Part shown: positions 25,259 through 33,816 of the stretch, one piece after another
How the letters are laid out: every line of letters begins with the position of its first letter
Numbering within the stretch: the stretch's first letter is position 1
Source of the DNA: Rhodoferax sp.
GTDB taxonomy: Bacteria; Pseudomonadota; Gammaproteobacteria; Burkholderiales; Burkholderiaceae_C
NCBI RefSeq assembly: GCF_011391645.1
Contig: NZ_JAABQC010000010.1
Span: 1 to 42,943 of the forward strand
DNA: 42,943 nt
Direction: 5' to 3'
Notes under the pieces: generated by a model
The model's database searches: none
Told to the model about the DNA's origin: nothing
What the model saw: only the letters and a program-made list of their open reading frames with translations
Position numbers and translations under genes: made by a program

Positions 25259-25918
25259 TCAGGAGGCGATGCCGTTGCGCTCCAGCAAATCGCTCACCAG
25301 TTCAAGCCGCAGCAGCGGGTTGTCGAGTGTCATCAGGCGGTGCTTTTGCGGCAGCGACATGGGCAGCAAATCGCACCAGCGGTTGGCCACCCAGGCACAA
25401 TCATGCAGCGCATAAGGCGGCTGAATCGGCATCTGCTCGGGCGTCATGCCCTGCGCCCTCAGGGTATCGAGCACGCGCGCGAGGGCGCTTGCCACGGCGG
25501 TCAAATCTTCCGGAATGGGCACGCTCTGGTCATCGGGTAACAGCTTCGCACTGCCAGTCCACAAACCATGCTTGAGCAATTCAGGCTGCTTCAATTCAAA
25601 ACGTTGCGCACCCGTGCAAGTGATCATGATCAAGCCTGACTGTGGCCGGCTCAGCCGGGTGATGCGCGCCAGGGTGCCCACCGGGTAAAAGACCTCCTGA
25701 CTTTTGCTGGCAATGCCGGCCTGGTCGGCGGCCGCAGAGCGCACCTCGGAGCCCTGGACGAGTGTGACAATGCCAAAGGGCGTGCCCGCCTTGAAGCATT
25801 TGCTGACCATATCGAGGTAGCGTACCTCAAAAATGCGCAAAGGCAGGTGGCCACCCGGAAGCAACACCAGGTTCAGCGGAAACAGTGGCAGTGAATCGAA
25901 AGATAGGGTGTCAGTCAT
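25259..25918 (-). CDS. LON peptidase substrate-binding domain protein
   Basis: A 219-residue protein consisting of a stand-alone Lon N-terminal (substrate-binding, PUA-like) domain without the ATPase and protease parts. The hallmark FPLNLVLLPGGHLPLRIFEVRYLDMV is at the N-terminus, then FGIVTLVQG and the mid-domain YPVGTLARITR. Function of these stand-alone proteins is unknown; substrate recruitment or RNA binding have been suggested. The start at ATG 25918 gives the family-typical MTDTLSFDSLPLFPL. Confidence 0.88.
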   Translation of the reverse strand: MTDTLSFDSLPLFPLNLVLLPGGHLPLRIFEVRYLDMVSKCFKAGTPFGIVTLVQGSEVRSAAADQAGIASKSQEVFYPVGTLARITRLSRPQSGLIMITCTGAQRFELKQPELLKHGLWTGSAKLLPDDQSVPIPEDLTAVASALARVLDTLRAQGMTPEQMPIQPPYALHDCAWVANRWCDLLPMSLPQKHRLMTLDNPLLRLELVSDLLERNGIAS

Positions 25919-26138
25919 GAACCGGTCAGAAAAATTGAGCCTGGAAGCCATTCAACCAGAGCGAATTCTGGCCTGCGGGCATGTTAACGCAGGCAGGTTG
26001 ATGTTGTTGACCGCTTCAATACCCCCTTGCCTTGGTCATGGCATCTCGCCTGTTGGTGCGGCGCCTTCCGGCAAAGACCTTGACGCGAACGTTTAAAGCC
26101 CCAAAACCTTACACTCTGCTCCTTCCCCCTGACCCTGA
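25919..26138. other. 220-base divergent intergenic region
   Basis: The gap between the Lon-domain gene and the ygiQ locus must hold both promoters. I see -10-like TACACT at 26110-26115 and a TTGACG at 26080-26085, but their spacing (24 bases) is too long for a standard sigma70 promoter. No convincing small gene or RNA is visible. Confidence 0.4.
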
Positions 26139-28478
26139 ATGTCCATGAACGCCCCCGTTGACGTCTCTTTTTTCCCGCGCGCCGCCAAGCCGCTGTCCAG
26201 TTACCGCAAGTTCTGGGCGGCCCGCTTCGGCACGGCACCGTTCCTGCCGATGAACCGCGCCGAGATGGATCAACTCGGCTGGGACAGCTGCGACGTGGTG
26301 CTGGTCACCGGTGACGCCTATGTGGATCACCCCAGCTTTGGCATGGCGGTGATCGGCCGCATGCTGGAAGACCAGGGCTTTCGGGTGGGCATCATCGCCC
26401 AGCCCGACTGGCAAAGCGCCGAGCCCTTCAAGGCACTGGGCAAACCCAACCTGTTCTGGGGTGTGACGGCGGGCAACATGGACAGCATGATCAACCGCTA
26501 CACGGCTGACCGCAAAATCCGCACCGACGACGCCTACACCCCCGGCGACGTCGGCGGCAAGCGGCCTGACCGAGCCGCCATCGTCTACAGCCAGCGCTGC
26601 CGCGAGGCGTACAAGGACGTGCCCATCATTCTGGGCGGCATCGAGGGCAGCCTGCGCCGCATCGCCCACTACGACTACTGGAGCGACAAGGTGCGCCGCT
26701 GAATCGTGGTGGACGCCAAGTGCGACCTGCTTCTGTACGGCAACGCCGAGCGCGCCATTGTTGAAATTGCCCACCGCCTGAGTCGTCGCGAACCGGTGGA
26801 GCACATCACCGACGTGCGCGGCACCGCCTTTGTGCGCCGCACCGACGACGACACCCGACTGGGCTGGTTCGAGATCGACTCCACCGACGTCGACGTGCCC
26901 GGTCTGGTCGAGTCCCACATCAACCCCTACCAGACCACCAGTGAACAGGCGGCAGCGCAGGGCACGACGTGCAGCAAGGAAGATGACAAAGCTCCGGCCG
27001 TCATGGATCGCACTGATGTCATCAAACCCCTCACCTTCATGCCCAACCCCGCGCTGCCGCGGCGTGCGGGCAAACAAAACCTGCCCCCGCGTGACCGCAC
27101 CGTCATCCGGCTGCCCAGTTTTGAAGCGGTCAAGTCCGACGCGGTGCTCTACGCCCATGCCAACCGCGTGCTGCACCTTGAGACCAACCCCGGCAACGCC
27201 CGGGCGCTGGTGCAGGCGCACGGGGAGGGCGCTACCGCGCGCGATGTGTGGATCACGCCACCGCCGATTCCGCTCACCACTGCCGAGATGGACCAGGTCT
27301 TTGGCCTGCCCTATGCGCGCAGCCCGCACCCGAGTTATGCCGACGCCAACGGCAGCCACGACCACGCCACCAAGATCCCGGCTTGGGAAATGATCCGCTT
27401 CAGCGTCAACATCATGCGCGGCTGCTTTGGCGGCTGCACCTTTTGCTCCATCACCGAGCACGAGGGCCGCATCATCCAGAGCCGCTCCGAAGAATCGGTC
27501 ATCAAGGAAATCGAGGACATCCGCGACAAGGTCAAGGGCTTCACCGGCACCATCTCGGACCTGGGCGGGCCGACTGCCAACATGTACCGGCTGGGCTGCA
27601 AAAGCCCCGAGATCGAGGCCGCCTGCCGCAAGCCCAGCTGCGTCTTCCCCGGCATCTGCTCCAACCTGGGCACCGACCACCAACCGCTCATCGACATCTA
27701 CCGCCGCGGCCGCGCCTTGAAGGGTGTCAAGAAGATTCTGATCGGCTCCGGCGTGCGTTATGACCTGGCGGTGCAAAGCCCCGAATACGTCAAGGAACTG
27801 GTGCAGCACCACGTGGGTGGCTACCTCAAGATTGCGCCGGAACACACCGAGTCTGGCCCGCTTTCCAAGATGATGAAGCCCGGCATGGGCACCTATGACA
27901 AGTTCAAGACGCTGTTTGACAAGTACACGGCAGAGGCCGGCAAAAAGCAGTTTTTGATCCCGTACTTCATCGCCGCCCACCCCGGCACCAGCGACTCCGA
28001 CATGATGAACCTGGCGATCTGGCTGAAGAAAAACGGCTTTCGCGCCGACCAGGTGCAAACCTTCTACCCCAGCCCCATGGCCACTGCCACCGCCATGTAC
28101 CACACCGACCTGAATCCGCTCAAGGGCATTCACCGCGACGACCGGGGTGAAAAGGTTGACGTGGTGCGCGGTGAACGGCGCCGCCGCCTGCACAAGGCCT
28201 TTTTGCGCTACCACGACCCCAACAACTGGCCGCTGCTGCGCGACGCCCTCAAGGCCATGGGCCGCGCTGATTTGATCGGCAATGGCAAGCACCACCTGAT
28301 TCCCACGTTTCAGCCCATGACGGACGGCAGTTACACCAGCGCCCGGCGCAAAAATTCAACCACGGTGGCGGTCAAGACGCCCCAACCCGGTCAGCTGTTG
28401 ACGCAGCACACCGGCCTGCCGCCGCGCGTGACGGGCCTGAAACCAGCCAAAAACTTCAACAACCATCGACCCCGTTAG
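26139..28478 (+). pseudogene. ygiQ: YgiQ family radical SAM protein, interrupted by in-frame TGA
   Basis: YgiQ proteins (UPF0313) are radical SAM enzymes of unknown reaction, about 720-780 residues. Here the reading frame is split by TGA at 26700-26702 into a 187-residue N-terminal part (26139-26702, through [11 protein letters not shown]) and a long second part (26703-28478, from [21 protein letters not shown]). The frame is the same on both sides and the sequence joins seamlessly; related proteins have Ser at this position, so one C-to-G change (TCA to TGA) would explain it. The radical SAM cluster motif [11 protein letters not shown] (Cys-x3-Cys-x2-Cys) lies in the second part and is intact, as are [10 protein letters not shown] in the first part and [14 protein letters not shown]. 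The second part could be re-initiated at GTG 26706 or 26709, giving a 590-residue protein, but lacks the N-terminal domain. Confidence 0.85.
26700..26702 (+). other. In-frame TGA inside ygiQ
   Basis: The only interruption of an otherwise intact 780-codon frame. It replaces a conserved Ser codon between KVRR and IVVDAK. No frameshift is needed to restore the protein. Confidence 0.85.
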
Positions 28479-28491
28479 GTTCAGGGTCTGG

Positions 28492-29826
28492 TTAACTTAC
28501 TTTGGCAAGCTTCAAGCGGATATTGACGCTCAAGCCGCCGCCGCTGGCGTTTTTGAGTTCCAGCGTGCCGTCCATGCGCGAAATGATTTTCTGGACAATG
28601 GCAAGCCCCAGTCCTGTGCTGTTGGCGGCCGTGCGGGCGGTCTCACCGCGAAAAAAGGGCGTGGTCAACTGGGCCAACTGATCTTCAGGCACACCCGGGC
28701 CGTGGTCGCGCACGCGCAGCAGCACAGTGGTGTCCATCCGGTGCGCTGTCACTTCAACCAGCGCCTTGCCGGTACCGGACGATTTGCCGTAACGCGCCGC
28801 GTTTTCGATCAGGTTGGTGAAGACGCGCTGCAGTTCCACCGCGTCGGCCTGCACCATCAGGTCGGGCTCAATCGTTACCTTGAGGTCAAGCTCGGGGCGA
28901 TGGCGAAGCGTGGCCAGGCACTGTTCCAGCAGCGGGTTGAGTGCCACCGGGCTGAATTTGATCTGTCCCGGCCGGGCGTAATCCAGGAATTTGCTGATGA
29001 TGGCATCCAGTTGCGCAATGTCATTGGCCATGTTCTCGCGGGCCGTTTCGTCAGTGACGCTGAGCTCGGTCTCCAACCGCAACCGAGCCAGCGGTGTGCG
29101 CAGGTCATGCGAAATGCCAGCCAACATCACCGCGCGCTCCTCTTCAATCTTGGCCAGTTTTTGCGTCATGCGGTTAAAGCCGATGTTGACCGCCCGAATC
29201 TCGCTGGTGCTCACGGATTCATCAAGCCGGCTGGCCTCAAAGTCGCCTTCGCGCACCCGCTTGGCGGCAAACGACAGGTCTTTCAGCGGGCGATTGATCA
29301 AGCCCGCAATCCAGGCTGCGCCCAGCAGTGATAGCGCGACCGCGGTGGTGAGCCAGACCAGCCAGGTTTTGGCCCTGGGCTGGTCAAAGCGCGACAGATC
29401 GGTCTGCAGCCAGAACTTGTCCTTGTTGATGTCAAAGCCAATCCACAGGCCCGACTCGCCATTGACGCGTTCCGCCACCGGTGTGTTTGACCCGAGCCGT
29501 TGTTTGAGTTCGTTTTCGATGTAGCGGTTGGTCTCATCGGGCTTCAGGGCTTGAACCACATCGTTGGGTTCGCGCGGCTTGATCACCACCGACTCCTGGT
29601 CCTTCATGGTTTTGAACAGCGACACCTTGGTGATCCCGTCGGAGTGCATCACCGCCGCACGGCTCATGTTGACCAGCGAGGCAATCTGCCGCGCGGTCTG
29701 GATGGCGCGCGGTTCGGCTTCAAGTTCATTGAGAATTTGCGTCCAGGCCAACACGCTGCCCAGCAGCAGCAGCGTCAGCAGCACAAAGGTGCGCCAGAAC
29801 AGGCTCAGGCCGGATTTAGTTGCCAT
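28492..29826 (-). CDS. envZ: EnvZ-type sensor histidine kinase
   Basis: A 444-residue inner-membrane sensor kinase. Two membrane helices (about residues 12-28 and 155-176) flank a periplasmic domain of about 125 residues; then HAMP (178-230), the phospho-acceptor helix ISHDLRTPLARLR with His240, and an HATPase domain with the N box NLIENAARYG, G1 RDHGPGVP and G2 STGLGLAIV. It pairs with the OmpR-like regulator directly upstream; its ATG overlaps the regulator's last codons by 11 bases. Betaproteobacterial EnvZ/OmpR pairs show the same arrangement. The stimulus is not evident from the sequence. Confidence 0.92.
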   Translation of the reverse strand: MATKSGLSLFWRTFVLLTLLLLGSVLAWTQILNELEAEPRAIQTARQIASLVNMSRAAVMHSDGITKVSLFKTMKDQESVVIKPREPNDVVQALKPDETNRYIENELKQRLGSNTPVAERVNGESGLWIGFDINKDKFWLQTDLSRFDQPRAKTWLVWLTTAVALSLLGAAWIAGLINRPLKDLSFAAKRVREGDFEASRLDESVSTSEIRAVNIGFNRMTQKLAKIEEERAVMLAGISHDLRTPLARLRLETELSVTDETARENMANDIAQLDAIISKFLDYARPGQIKFSPVALNPLLEQCLATLRHRPELDLKVTIEPDLMVQADAVELQRVFTNLIENAARYGKSSGTGKALVEVTAHRMDTTVLLRVRDHGPGVPEDQLAQLTTPFFRGETARTAANSTGLGLAIVQKIISRMDGTLELKNASGGGLSVNIRLKLAKVS

Positions 29827-30544
29827 CGGGCACAAAGACGTAGCCAACACCCCACACGGTCTGGATGAAGCGTGGCGCTGTGGCGTCTTCCTCGATGAGC
29901 TTGCGCAAGCGCGACACCTGCACGTCCAGGCTGCGGTCAAACGGCTCAAAGTCGCGCCCGCGCGCCAGTTGCGCGAGCTTTTCTCGCGACAGCGGTTGCC
30001 GCGGGTGCCTGACCAGCGCCTTGAGCATGGCAAATTCGCCCGTGGTCAGCATCAGTTCTTCATTGTCCTTGCGCAGAATGCGCGCACCCAGGTCGAAGCT
30101 GAAAGGGCCAAAAGTGACGGTTTCGTTATCGGCTGAGGGCGAGCCCGGCGCTTCCACCTGCGGGCGCCGGCGCAGCACGGCATGAATGCGCGCCAGCAGT
30201 TCCCGTGGGTTGAAGGGTTTGCCAAGGTAGTCGTCGGCACCCACTTCGAGCCCCACAATGCGGTCGATGTCCTCGCCCTTGGCCGTCAGCATGATGATGG
30301 GTGTGCGATCATTGGCACCGCGCAGCCGCCGGCAGATTGACAAGCCGTCTTCACCTGGCATCATCAGGTCAAGTACGATCAAATCAACGGGCTCGCGCTG
30401 CAACACGCGGGTGAGAGCCTTGCCGTCTTCGGCTTGCAGCACCTCGAAACCTTCTTGCATCAAATAGCGACGCAACAGGTCGCGAATACGTGCGTCGTCA
30501 TCAACGACCAATATTTTGTCAACTCGGTCAGATTTTGCGGACAT
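29816..30544 (-). CDS. ompR: OmpR-type response regulator
   Basis: A 242-residue response regulator with a receiver domain (acidic pocket Asp15-Asp17, phospho-acceptor Asp59 in VLDLMMPGEDG, the Thr in IIMLTAKGED, and Lys in LGKPFNPREL) and a C-terminal winged-helix OmpR/PhoB domain (LTTGEFAMLKALVRHP, REKLAQLARGR, SLDVQVSRLRKLIEED, VWGVGYVFV). The N-terminal RVDKILVVDDDARIRDLLRRYL closely fits the OmpR subgroup. Operon with envZ downstream. A TTTGTAACA box lies 18 bases upstream of the ATG, with an inverted copy in front of the divergent SIMPL gene, suggesting autoregulation. Confidence 0.94.
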   Translation of the reverse strand: MSAKSDRVDKILVVDDDARIRDLLRRYLMQEGFEVLQAEDGKALTRVLQREPVDLIVLDLMMPGEDGLSICRRLRGANDRTPIIMLTAKGEDIDRIVGLEVGADDYLGKPFNPRELLARIHAVLRRRPQVEAPGSPSADNETVTFGPFSFDLGARILRKDNEELMLTTGEFAMLKALVRHPRQPLSREKLAQLARGRDFEPFDRSLDVQVSRLRKLIEEDATAPRFIQTVWGVGYVFVPDGN

Positions 30545-30561
30545 ACTTCGTTCCAGGGCAA

Positions 30562-30570
30562 TTTGTAACA
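30562..30570 (+). promoter_or_regulatory. Candidate OmpR half-site TTTGTAACA
   Basis: This 9-base box lies 18 bases from the ompR start in the divergent ompR/SIMPL region and is exactly the reverse complement of TGTTACAAA at 30631-30639. TGTAACA-type cores are typical of OmpR binding sites in enterobacteria; use of the same motif here is inferred. Confidence 0.45.
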
Positions 30571-30621
30571 ACCATGATTTTGCGTGTTTGATTTTGCGCT
30601 TCAGGTGTTTTTATGGCGGTA

Positions 30622-30650
30622 TTGACATGCTGTTACAAAGTTTTTGATTT
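30622..30650 (+). promoter_or_regulatory. Candidate promoter of the SIMPL-domain gene
   Basis: A perfect -35 TTGACA at 30622-30627 is followed 17 bases later by a weak -10 (TGATTT at 30645-30650). The spacer contains the TGTTACAAA box (30631-30639), suggesting control by the adjacent OmpR regulator. Confidence 0.4.
30631..30639 (+). promoter_or_regulatory. Candidate OmpR half-site TGTTACAAA
   Basis: Inverted copy of the TTTGTAACA box at 30562-30570, about 50 bases upstream of the SIMPL gene start and inside its candidate promoter. Confidence 0.4.
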
Positions 30651-30679
30651 GACCCAAACCGTATCCAAAAGGAGAAAAT

Positions 30680-31390
30680 GTGAAAAATTTAATGAAGTCC
30701 ATCGTTTTTGGCGCGCTATTGATCGGTGCTGCGCCGGTTTTTTCTCAAAGCATGGTCCAGCCCCTGCCGAGCCAGCGGGTGAGCTTGTCGGCCAGCGCCA
30801 CTGTGCAGGTGCCGCAGGATGAACTGACCCTGACGCTGAGCACCCAGCGCGAAGGCAGCAACGCGCAGGAGGTGCAAACCCAGCTCAAGACCACACTGGA
30901 TGCGGCGCTGACTCTGGCCAGACGCCAAGCCCAGAGTCCCTTGATGAGCGTCAGCACCGGCCGCTTTGGACTGTCGCCGCGGCATGATCGCAACGGCAAA
31001 TTGGTCGGCTGGCAGGGTTCGGCCGAACTGGTGCTGCAGGGTCGTGATTTTGTGCGTATCAGCCAGACGGCTGGACAGTTGCAGACTTTAACCGTGTCCA
31101 GCGCCAGTTTTGGTCTGAGCGCGCAAGTACGCCAGGAGGCGCAATCGCAGGCCCAAAGCCAGGCCATTGAACAGTTTCAGAAAAGTGCCGCCGAGATCGC
31201 CAAGGGCTTTGGCTTTGGTGGCTACACCTTGGGCGAGGTCCAGATCAATGCCAATCAGGTGGGCCCCGTGCGGCCCTACATGATGGCGGCCAGCGTCAGA
31301 TCTGCCTCCGACGAGACGGCGCCCGTGCCGCTCGAAGCCGGTCTGAGCCAGGTCAGCGTCAACGTGTCGGGCTCGGTGCAGCTGAAGTAA
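30680..31390 (+). CDS. SIMPL domain-containing periplasmic protein (DUF541)
   Basis: A 236-residue exported protein. The first ~23 residues form a signal peptide (basic start, hydrophobic core IVFGALLIGAAPVFSQS with a likely cleavage after FSQ). The rest is the SIMPL/DUF541 domain of the BP26/OMP28 type: VSLSASATVQVPQDELTLTLST, the helix-rich centre and the final SVNVSGSVQL strand. Family members are periplasmic or outer-membrane associated and of unclear role, with links to oxidative stress. The GTG at 30680 is chosen because GGAG is placed five bases before it; an ATG four codons later is the alternative. It diverges from ompR. Confidence 0.9.
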   Translation: MKNLMKSIVFGALLIGAAPVFSQSMVQPLPSQRVSLSASATVQVPQDELTLTLSTQREGSNAQEVQTQLKTTLDAALTLARRQAQSPLMSVSTGRFGLSPRHDRNGKLVGWQGSAELVLQGRDFVRISQTAGQLQTLTVSSASFGLSAQVRQEAQSQAQSQAIEQFQKSAAEIAKGFGFGGYTLGEVQINANQVGPVRPYMMAASVRSASDETAPVPLEAGLSQVSVNVSGSVQLK

Positions 31391-31414
31391 GAAATCAAGG
31401 CGGGGTTGGGGTTT

Positions 31415-31456
31415 ACACGCGTAGGCAAGGCCATAAGCCTTGCCTAATATACGTGT
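31415..31456 (+). terminator. Long hairpin downstream of the SIMPL gene
   Basis: A perfect 10-bp stem TAGGCAAGGC/GCCTTGCCTA (31422-31431 and 31437-31446) with a 5-base loop, extended by outer arms ACACG (31415-31419) and CGTGT (31452-31456). There is no T-run, so it may be a Rho-independent terminator of weak type or a regulatory/3'-stabilising hairpin. It stands between the SIMPL gene and the lipoprotein gene 30 bases later. Confidence 0.5.
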
Positions 31457-31485
31457 CCTTACTCAATCGACTGGAAACCAAGCCC

Positions 31486-31914
31486 ATGAACCGCAGAACC
31501 CTATTCCTTGCCGTCGCCATGACTGGCGCCACCCTGTTGGCCACCGGCTGTGCCAGCACACCGCCCGCACCCGCACCCCGGATCGTGATGCAGGTCAGTG
31601 ACGGCGATGCCGCCAAATGGAACCTGGCTCTGAATGTCGCCAACAACGCGCAAAAAGAGCTTGGCGCGGACAAGATTCAGGTGGAGATTGTGGCCTTTGG
31701 GCCAGGCATTGGCATGCTCAAGTTCGATGCGGTCACGGTCAACCGGGTCAACGACGCCATCAAGGCAGGCGTCAAGGTGGTGGCTTGCGAAAACACCATG
31801 GGCGCCCAAAAATTGGTCAAGGCCGACATGAATCCGGACATCAGCTACGTGCCCGCCGGGGTCATCCAAATCATGAACCGCCAGCAGCAGGGCTGGGCCT
31901 ACGTTCGCCCCTGA
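31486..31914 (+). CDS. DsrE/F-like lipoprotein
   Basis: A 142-residue protein with a lipoprotein signal: the hydrophobic start ends in LLATGC, giving Cys22 as the lipidated residue. The mature part resembles the DsrE/DsrF-like fold family (VMQVSDGDAAKWNLALNVANNAQKEL, VEIVAFGPGIGMLKF, VKVVACENTMGAQKL), which includes periplasmic relatives of sulfur-relay subunits. A single cysteine in VVACENTM is where DsrE-type proteins often carry an active Cys. The function of the lipoprotein members is unknown. It converges on the 3-hydroxybutyrate dehydrogenase gene three bases away. Confidence 0.85.
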   Translation: MNRRTLFLAVAMTGATLLATGCASTPPAPAPRIVMQVSDGDAAKWNLALNVANNAQKELGADKIQVEIVAFGPGIGMLKFDAVTVNRVNDAIKAGVKVVACENTMGAQKLVKADMNPDISYVPAGVIQIMNRQQQGWAYVRP

Positions 31915-31917
31915 CCC

Positions 31918-32688
31918 CTACTGCGCCGTCCAGGCGCCATCCATGTTCCACGCCACGCCGCGCACGTTGTTGCCGGCAGGCGAGCAGAAAAATACCGCCA
32001 GCGCGCCCAGCTCTTCGGGCGTGGTGAACTGTTGCGAAGGCTCTTTTTCTCCGAGTAGCAGCTTTTTGGCATCGTCATTGGACAGGCCCAGGGCGGCAGC
32101 CTTGGCGTCCACCTGCTTTTGCACCAGCGGCGTCAACACCCAGCCCGGACAAATCGCGTTGCAGGTCACGCCGGTGGTGGCGTTCTCCAGCGCGGTGACC
32201 TTGGTCAGGCCGACCACGCCGTGTTTGGCCGCGACATAGGCCGATTTTTCGGCCGATCCCACCAACCCGTGCACCGACGCCACATTGATGATGCGTCCCC
32301 AGCCCGCGGCCTGCATGGCGGGCAAGGCCAGTCGGGTGGCATGAAAGGCACTGCTCAGGTTGATGGCCATGATAGCGTCCCAGCGCTCAGGTGGAAAGTT
32401 TTCAATCCGCGCCACATGCTGAATGCCCGCGTTGTTCACCAAAATGTCGACCCGGCCGAACTGCTCGGCGGCGTAGCTCATCATGGCCGCTATCTCTGCC
32501 GGTTGGCTCATGTCAGCGCCGTGGTAGGTCACTTTGACGCCAAGCGCAGTGATTTCGGCCTTGGGTCCAGCCACGTCGCCAAAGCCATTCATGATAATGT
32601 TGGCCCCTTGGGCAGCCAGGGCCTTGGCAACGCCCAAGCCGATGCCGCTGGTGGAGCCGGTGACAAGCGCTGTTTTACCTTTGAGCAT
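31918..32688 (-). CDS. hbdH: 3-hydroxybutyrate dehydrogenase
   Basis: A 256-residue short-chain dehydrogenase that interconverts D-3-hydroxybutyrate and acetoacetate with NAD, the last step of polyhydroxybutyrate breakdown. It carries the NAD motif TGSTSGIG, NNAG in LVNNAGIQHV, the catalytic Ser in NVASVHG and YVAAK (Tyr-x3-Lys), and the family-specific ICPGWVLTPLVQKQ and NVRGVAWNMDGAWTAQ end. The last strand and length match the PHB-type 3HBDH family closely. A GGAG lies eight bases before the ATG. Confidence 0.93.
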   Translation of the reverse strand: MLKGKTALVTGSTSGIGLGVAKALAAQGANIIMNGFGDVAGPKAEITALGVKVTYHGADMSQPAEIAAMMSYAAEQFGRVDILVNNAGIQHVARIENFPPERWDAIMAINLSSAFHATRLALPAMQAAGWGRIINVASVHGLVGSAEKSAYVAAKHGVVGLTKVTALENATTGVTCNAICPGWVLTPLVQKQVDAKAAALGLSNDDAKKLLLGEKEPSQQFTTPEELGALAVFFCSPAGNNVRGVAWNMDGAWTAQ

Positions 32689-32838
32689 GGGAAATTCTCC
32701 GAAAAAATAATTGAATCCATCGAGCCGGCACGAGATGGACCTGTGTTTGCATTAGGATCATGCCATGTGCCGCCCGGATACCAAGCGCACATGCCACCCG
32801 GTCATTATCCAGCCTCCCTTCAGATTGCAGACTTCATC

Positions 32839-33744
32839 ATGTCAGAGCCCACCCTTGAATTTGTCAGTTGCCCCGATGCCCAGGGCGGCCACCGCATGGC
32901 CTACTGGCAATGGGGCCAGCCAGACAGCTGCCATGTGGTGCTTTGCGTCCATGGTCTGACGCGCCAGGGGCGAGACTTTGACGTGCTGGCTCAAGCCCTT
33001 TGCGCGCATGCCGCCAGCGGCGGTCAGAGCCTGCGTGTGGTGTGCCCGGACGTTGTGGGGCGAGGCAAGAGCGACTGGCTCAAAGACGCCACCGGGTATC
33101 AGATTCCTCACTACGCGGCCGACATGCTGGCCTTGCTGCAACAACTGCAACCCGACACACTCGACTGGCTTGGCACCAGCATGGGCGGCCTGATCGGCAT
33201 GGTGGTGGCAGGCTTGCCCAACGCCCCGGCCTTTGCCAAAGTGCGCCGCCTGGTGCTCAACGACGTCGGACCGGTGATCGAGGCGCAGGCTTTGCAGCGC
33301 ATTGGCCAGTATCTGGGCAAAACGGGGGCCTTTGACTCGGAGCAGCAAGCCGCCGACGCCTTGTGGGCGGTTGCCAGCAGCTTTGGGCCGCACAGCCCGG
33401 CGCAATGGCTGGCGCTGACCCGCCCCATGCTCAAACCCCTGGGCGATGGCAGTGGTCGCTTGACCTTGCACTACGACCCGGCGCTGGCCGAGCCGTTCAA
33501 GGTGATCACGGCCGAATCCGCCGCCCAGAGCGAGGCCTTGATGTGGCAGGCCTACGACCGCATCACTGCCCAAACCCTGCTGATTCGCGGCGCTGATTCG
33601 GATTTGCTGTCACCCCGGACGGCACTCGCCATGACCGGGCGCGGCCCCAGGGCCCGCCTGCTTGAATTTGCCGGCGTCGGCCATGCGCCCACCTTTGTCG
33701 CCAAAGACCAGGTCAACGCCGTGGTGTCGTTTTTGCTGGATTGA
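32839..33744 (+). CDS. Alpha/beta fold hydrolase
   Basis: A 301-residue alpha/beta hydrolase. The oxyanion strand is VVLCVHGLTRQGRDFD, the nucleophile elbow GTSMGGLIGM (Ser in GTSMG), and the acid/base appear as Asp in IRGADSDLLS and His in VGHAPTFV. No signal peptide. The substrate is unknown; it is divergent from hbdH, and links to PHB or ester metabolism are possible but unsupported. The ATG at 32839 was chosen over upstream frames, which overlap the hbdH promoter region. Confidence 0.9.
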   Translation: MSEPTLEFVSCPDAQGGHRMAYWQWGQPDSCHVVLCVHGLTRQGRDFDVLAQALCAHAASGGQSLRVVCPDVVGRGKSDWLKDATGYQIPHYAADMLALLQQLQPDTLDWLGTSMGGLIGMVVAGLPNAPAFAKVRRLVLNDVGPVIEAQALQRIGQYLGKTGAFDSEQQAADALWAVASSFGPHSPAQWLALTRPMLKPLGDGSGRLTLHYDPALAEPFKVITAESAAQSEALMWQAYDRITAQTLLIRGADSDLLSPRTALAMTGRGPRARLLEFAGVGHAPTFVAKDQVNAVVSFLLD

Positions 33745-33762
33745 GCATGAAGTCCAAAGCCG

Positions 33763-33789
33763 TCGCGGCGAGGGCGCCGCTCCCACAAA
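33763..33789 (+). repeat. REP-like palindromic repeat, copy 2
   Basis: Core TCGCGGCGAGGGCGCCGCTC followed by CCACAAA, matching copy 1 on the minus strand at 1989-2014. It forms the left arm of a paired element in front of relA. Confidence 0.75.
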
Positions 33790-33816
33790 ATCCCTGCTGC
33801 CCTGCATTTGTGGGAG
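33780..33816. repeat. Inverted pair CTCCCACAAA / TTTGTGGGAG (BIME-like)
   Basis: A 10-bp perfect inverted repeat (33780-33789 and 33807-33816) separated by 17 bases. It joins REP copy 2 to a divergent second element (33807-33838, TTTGTGGGAGGGCAGCCCCC...) of opposite orientation, resembling a bacterial interspersed mosaic element. It lies in the 107-base gap upstream of relA. Confidence 0.65.

Noticed and set aside
26700-26745. Selenocysteine readthrough at the TGA in ygiQ
   Set aside because: Related proteins have Ser rather than Cys at this site, and I see no convincing SECIS-like hairpin directly after the TGA. A point mutation is simpler.
26109-28295. A 728-residue open frame on the minus strand opposite ygiQ
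   Set aside because: It is an antisense shadow in GC-rich DNA: Val/Gly/Ala/His-rich, without recognisable domains, while the plus strand matches YgiQ throughout.
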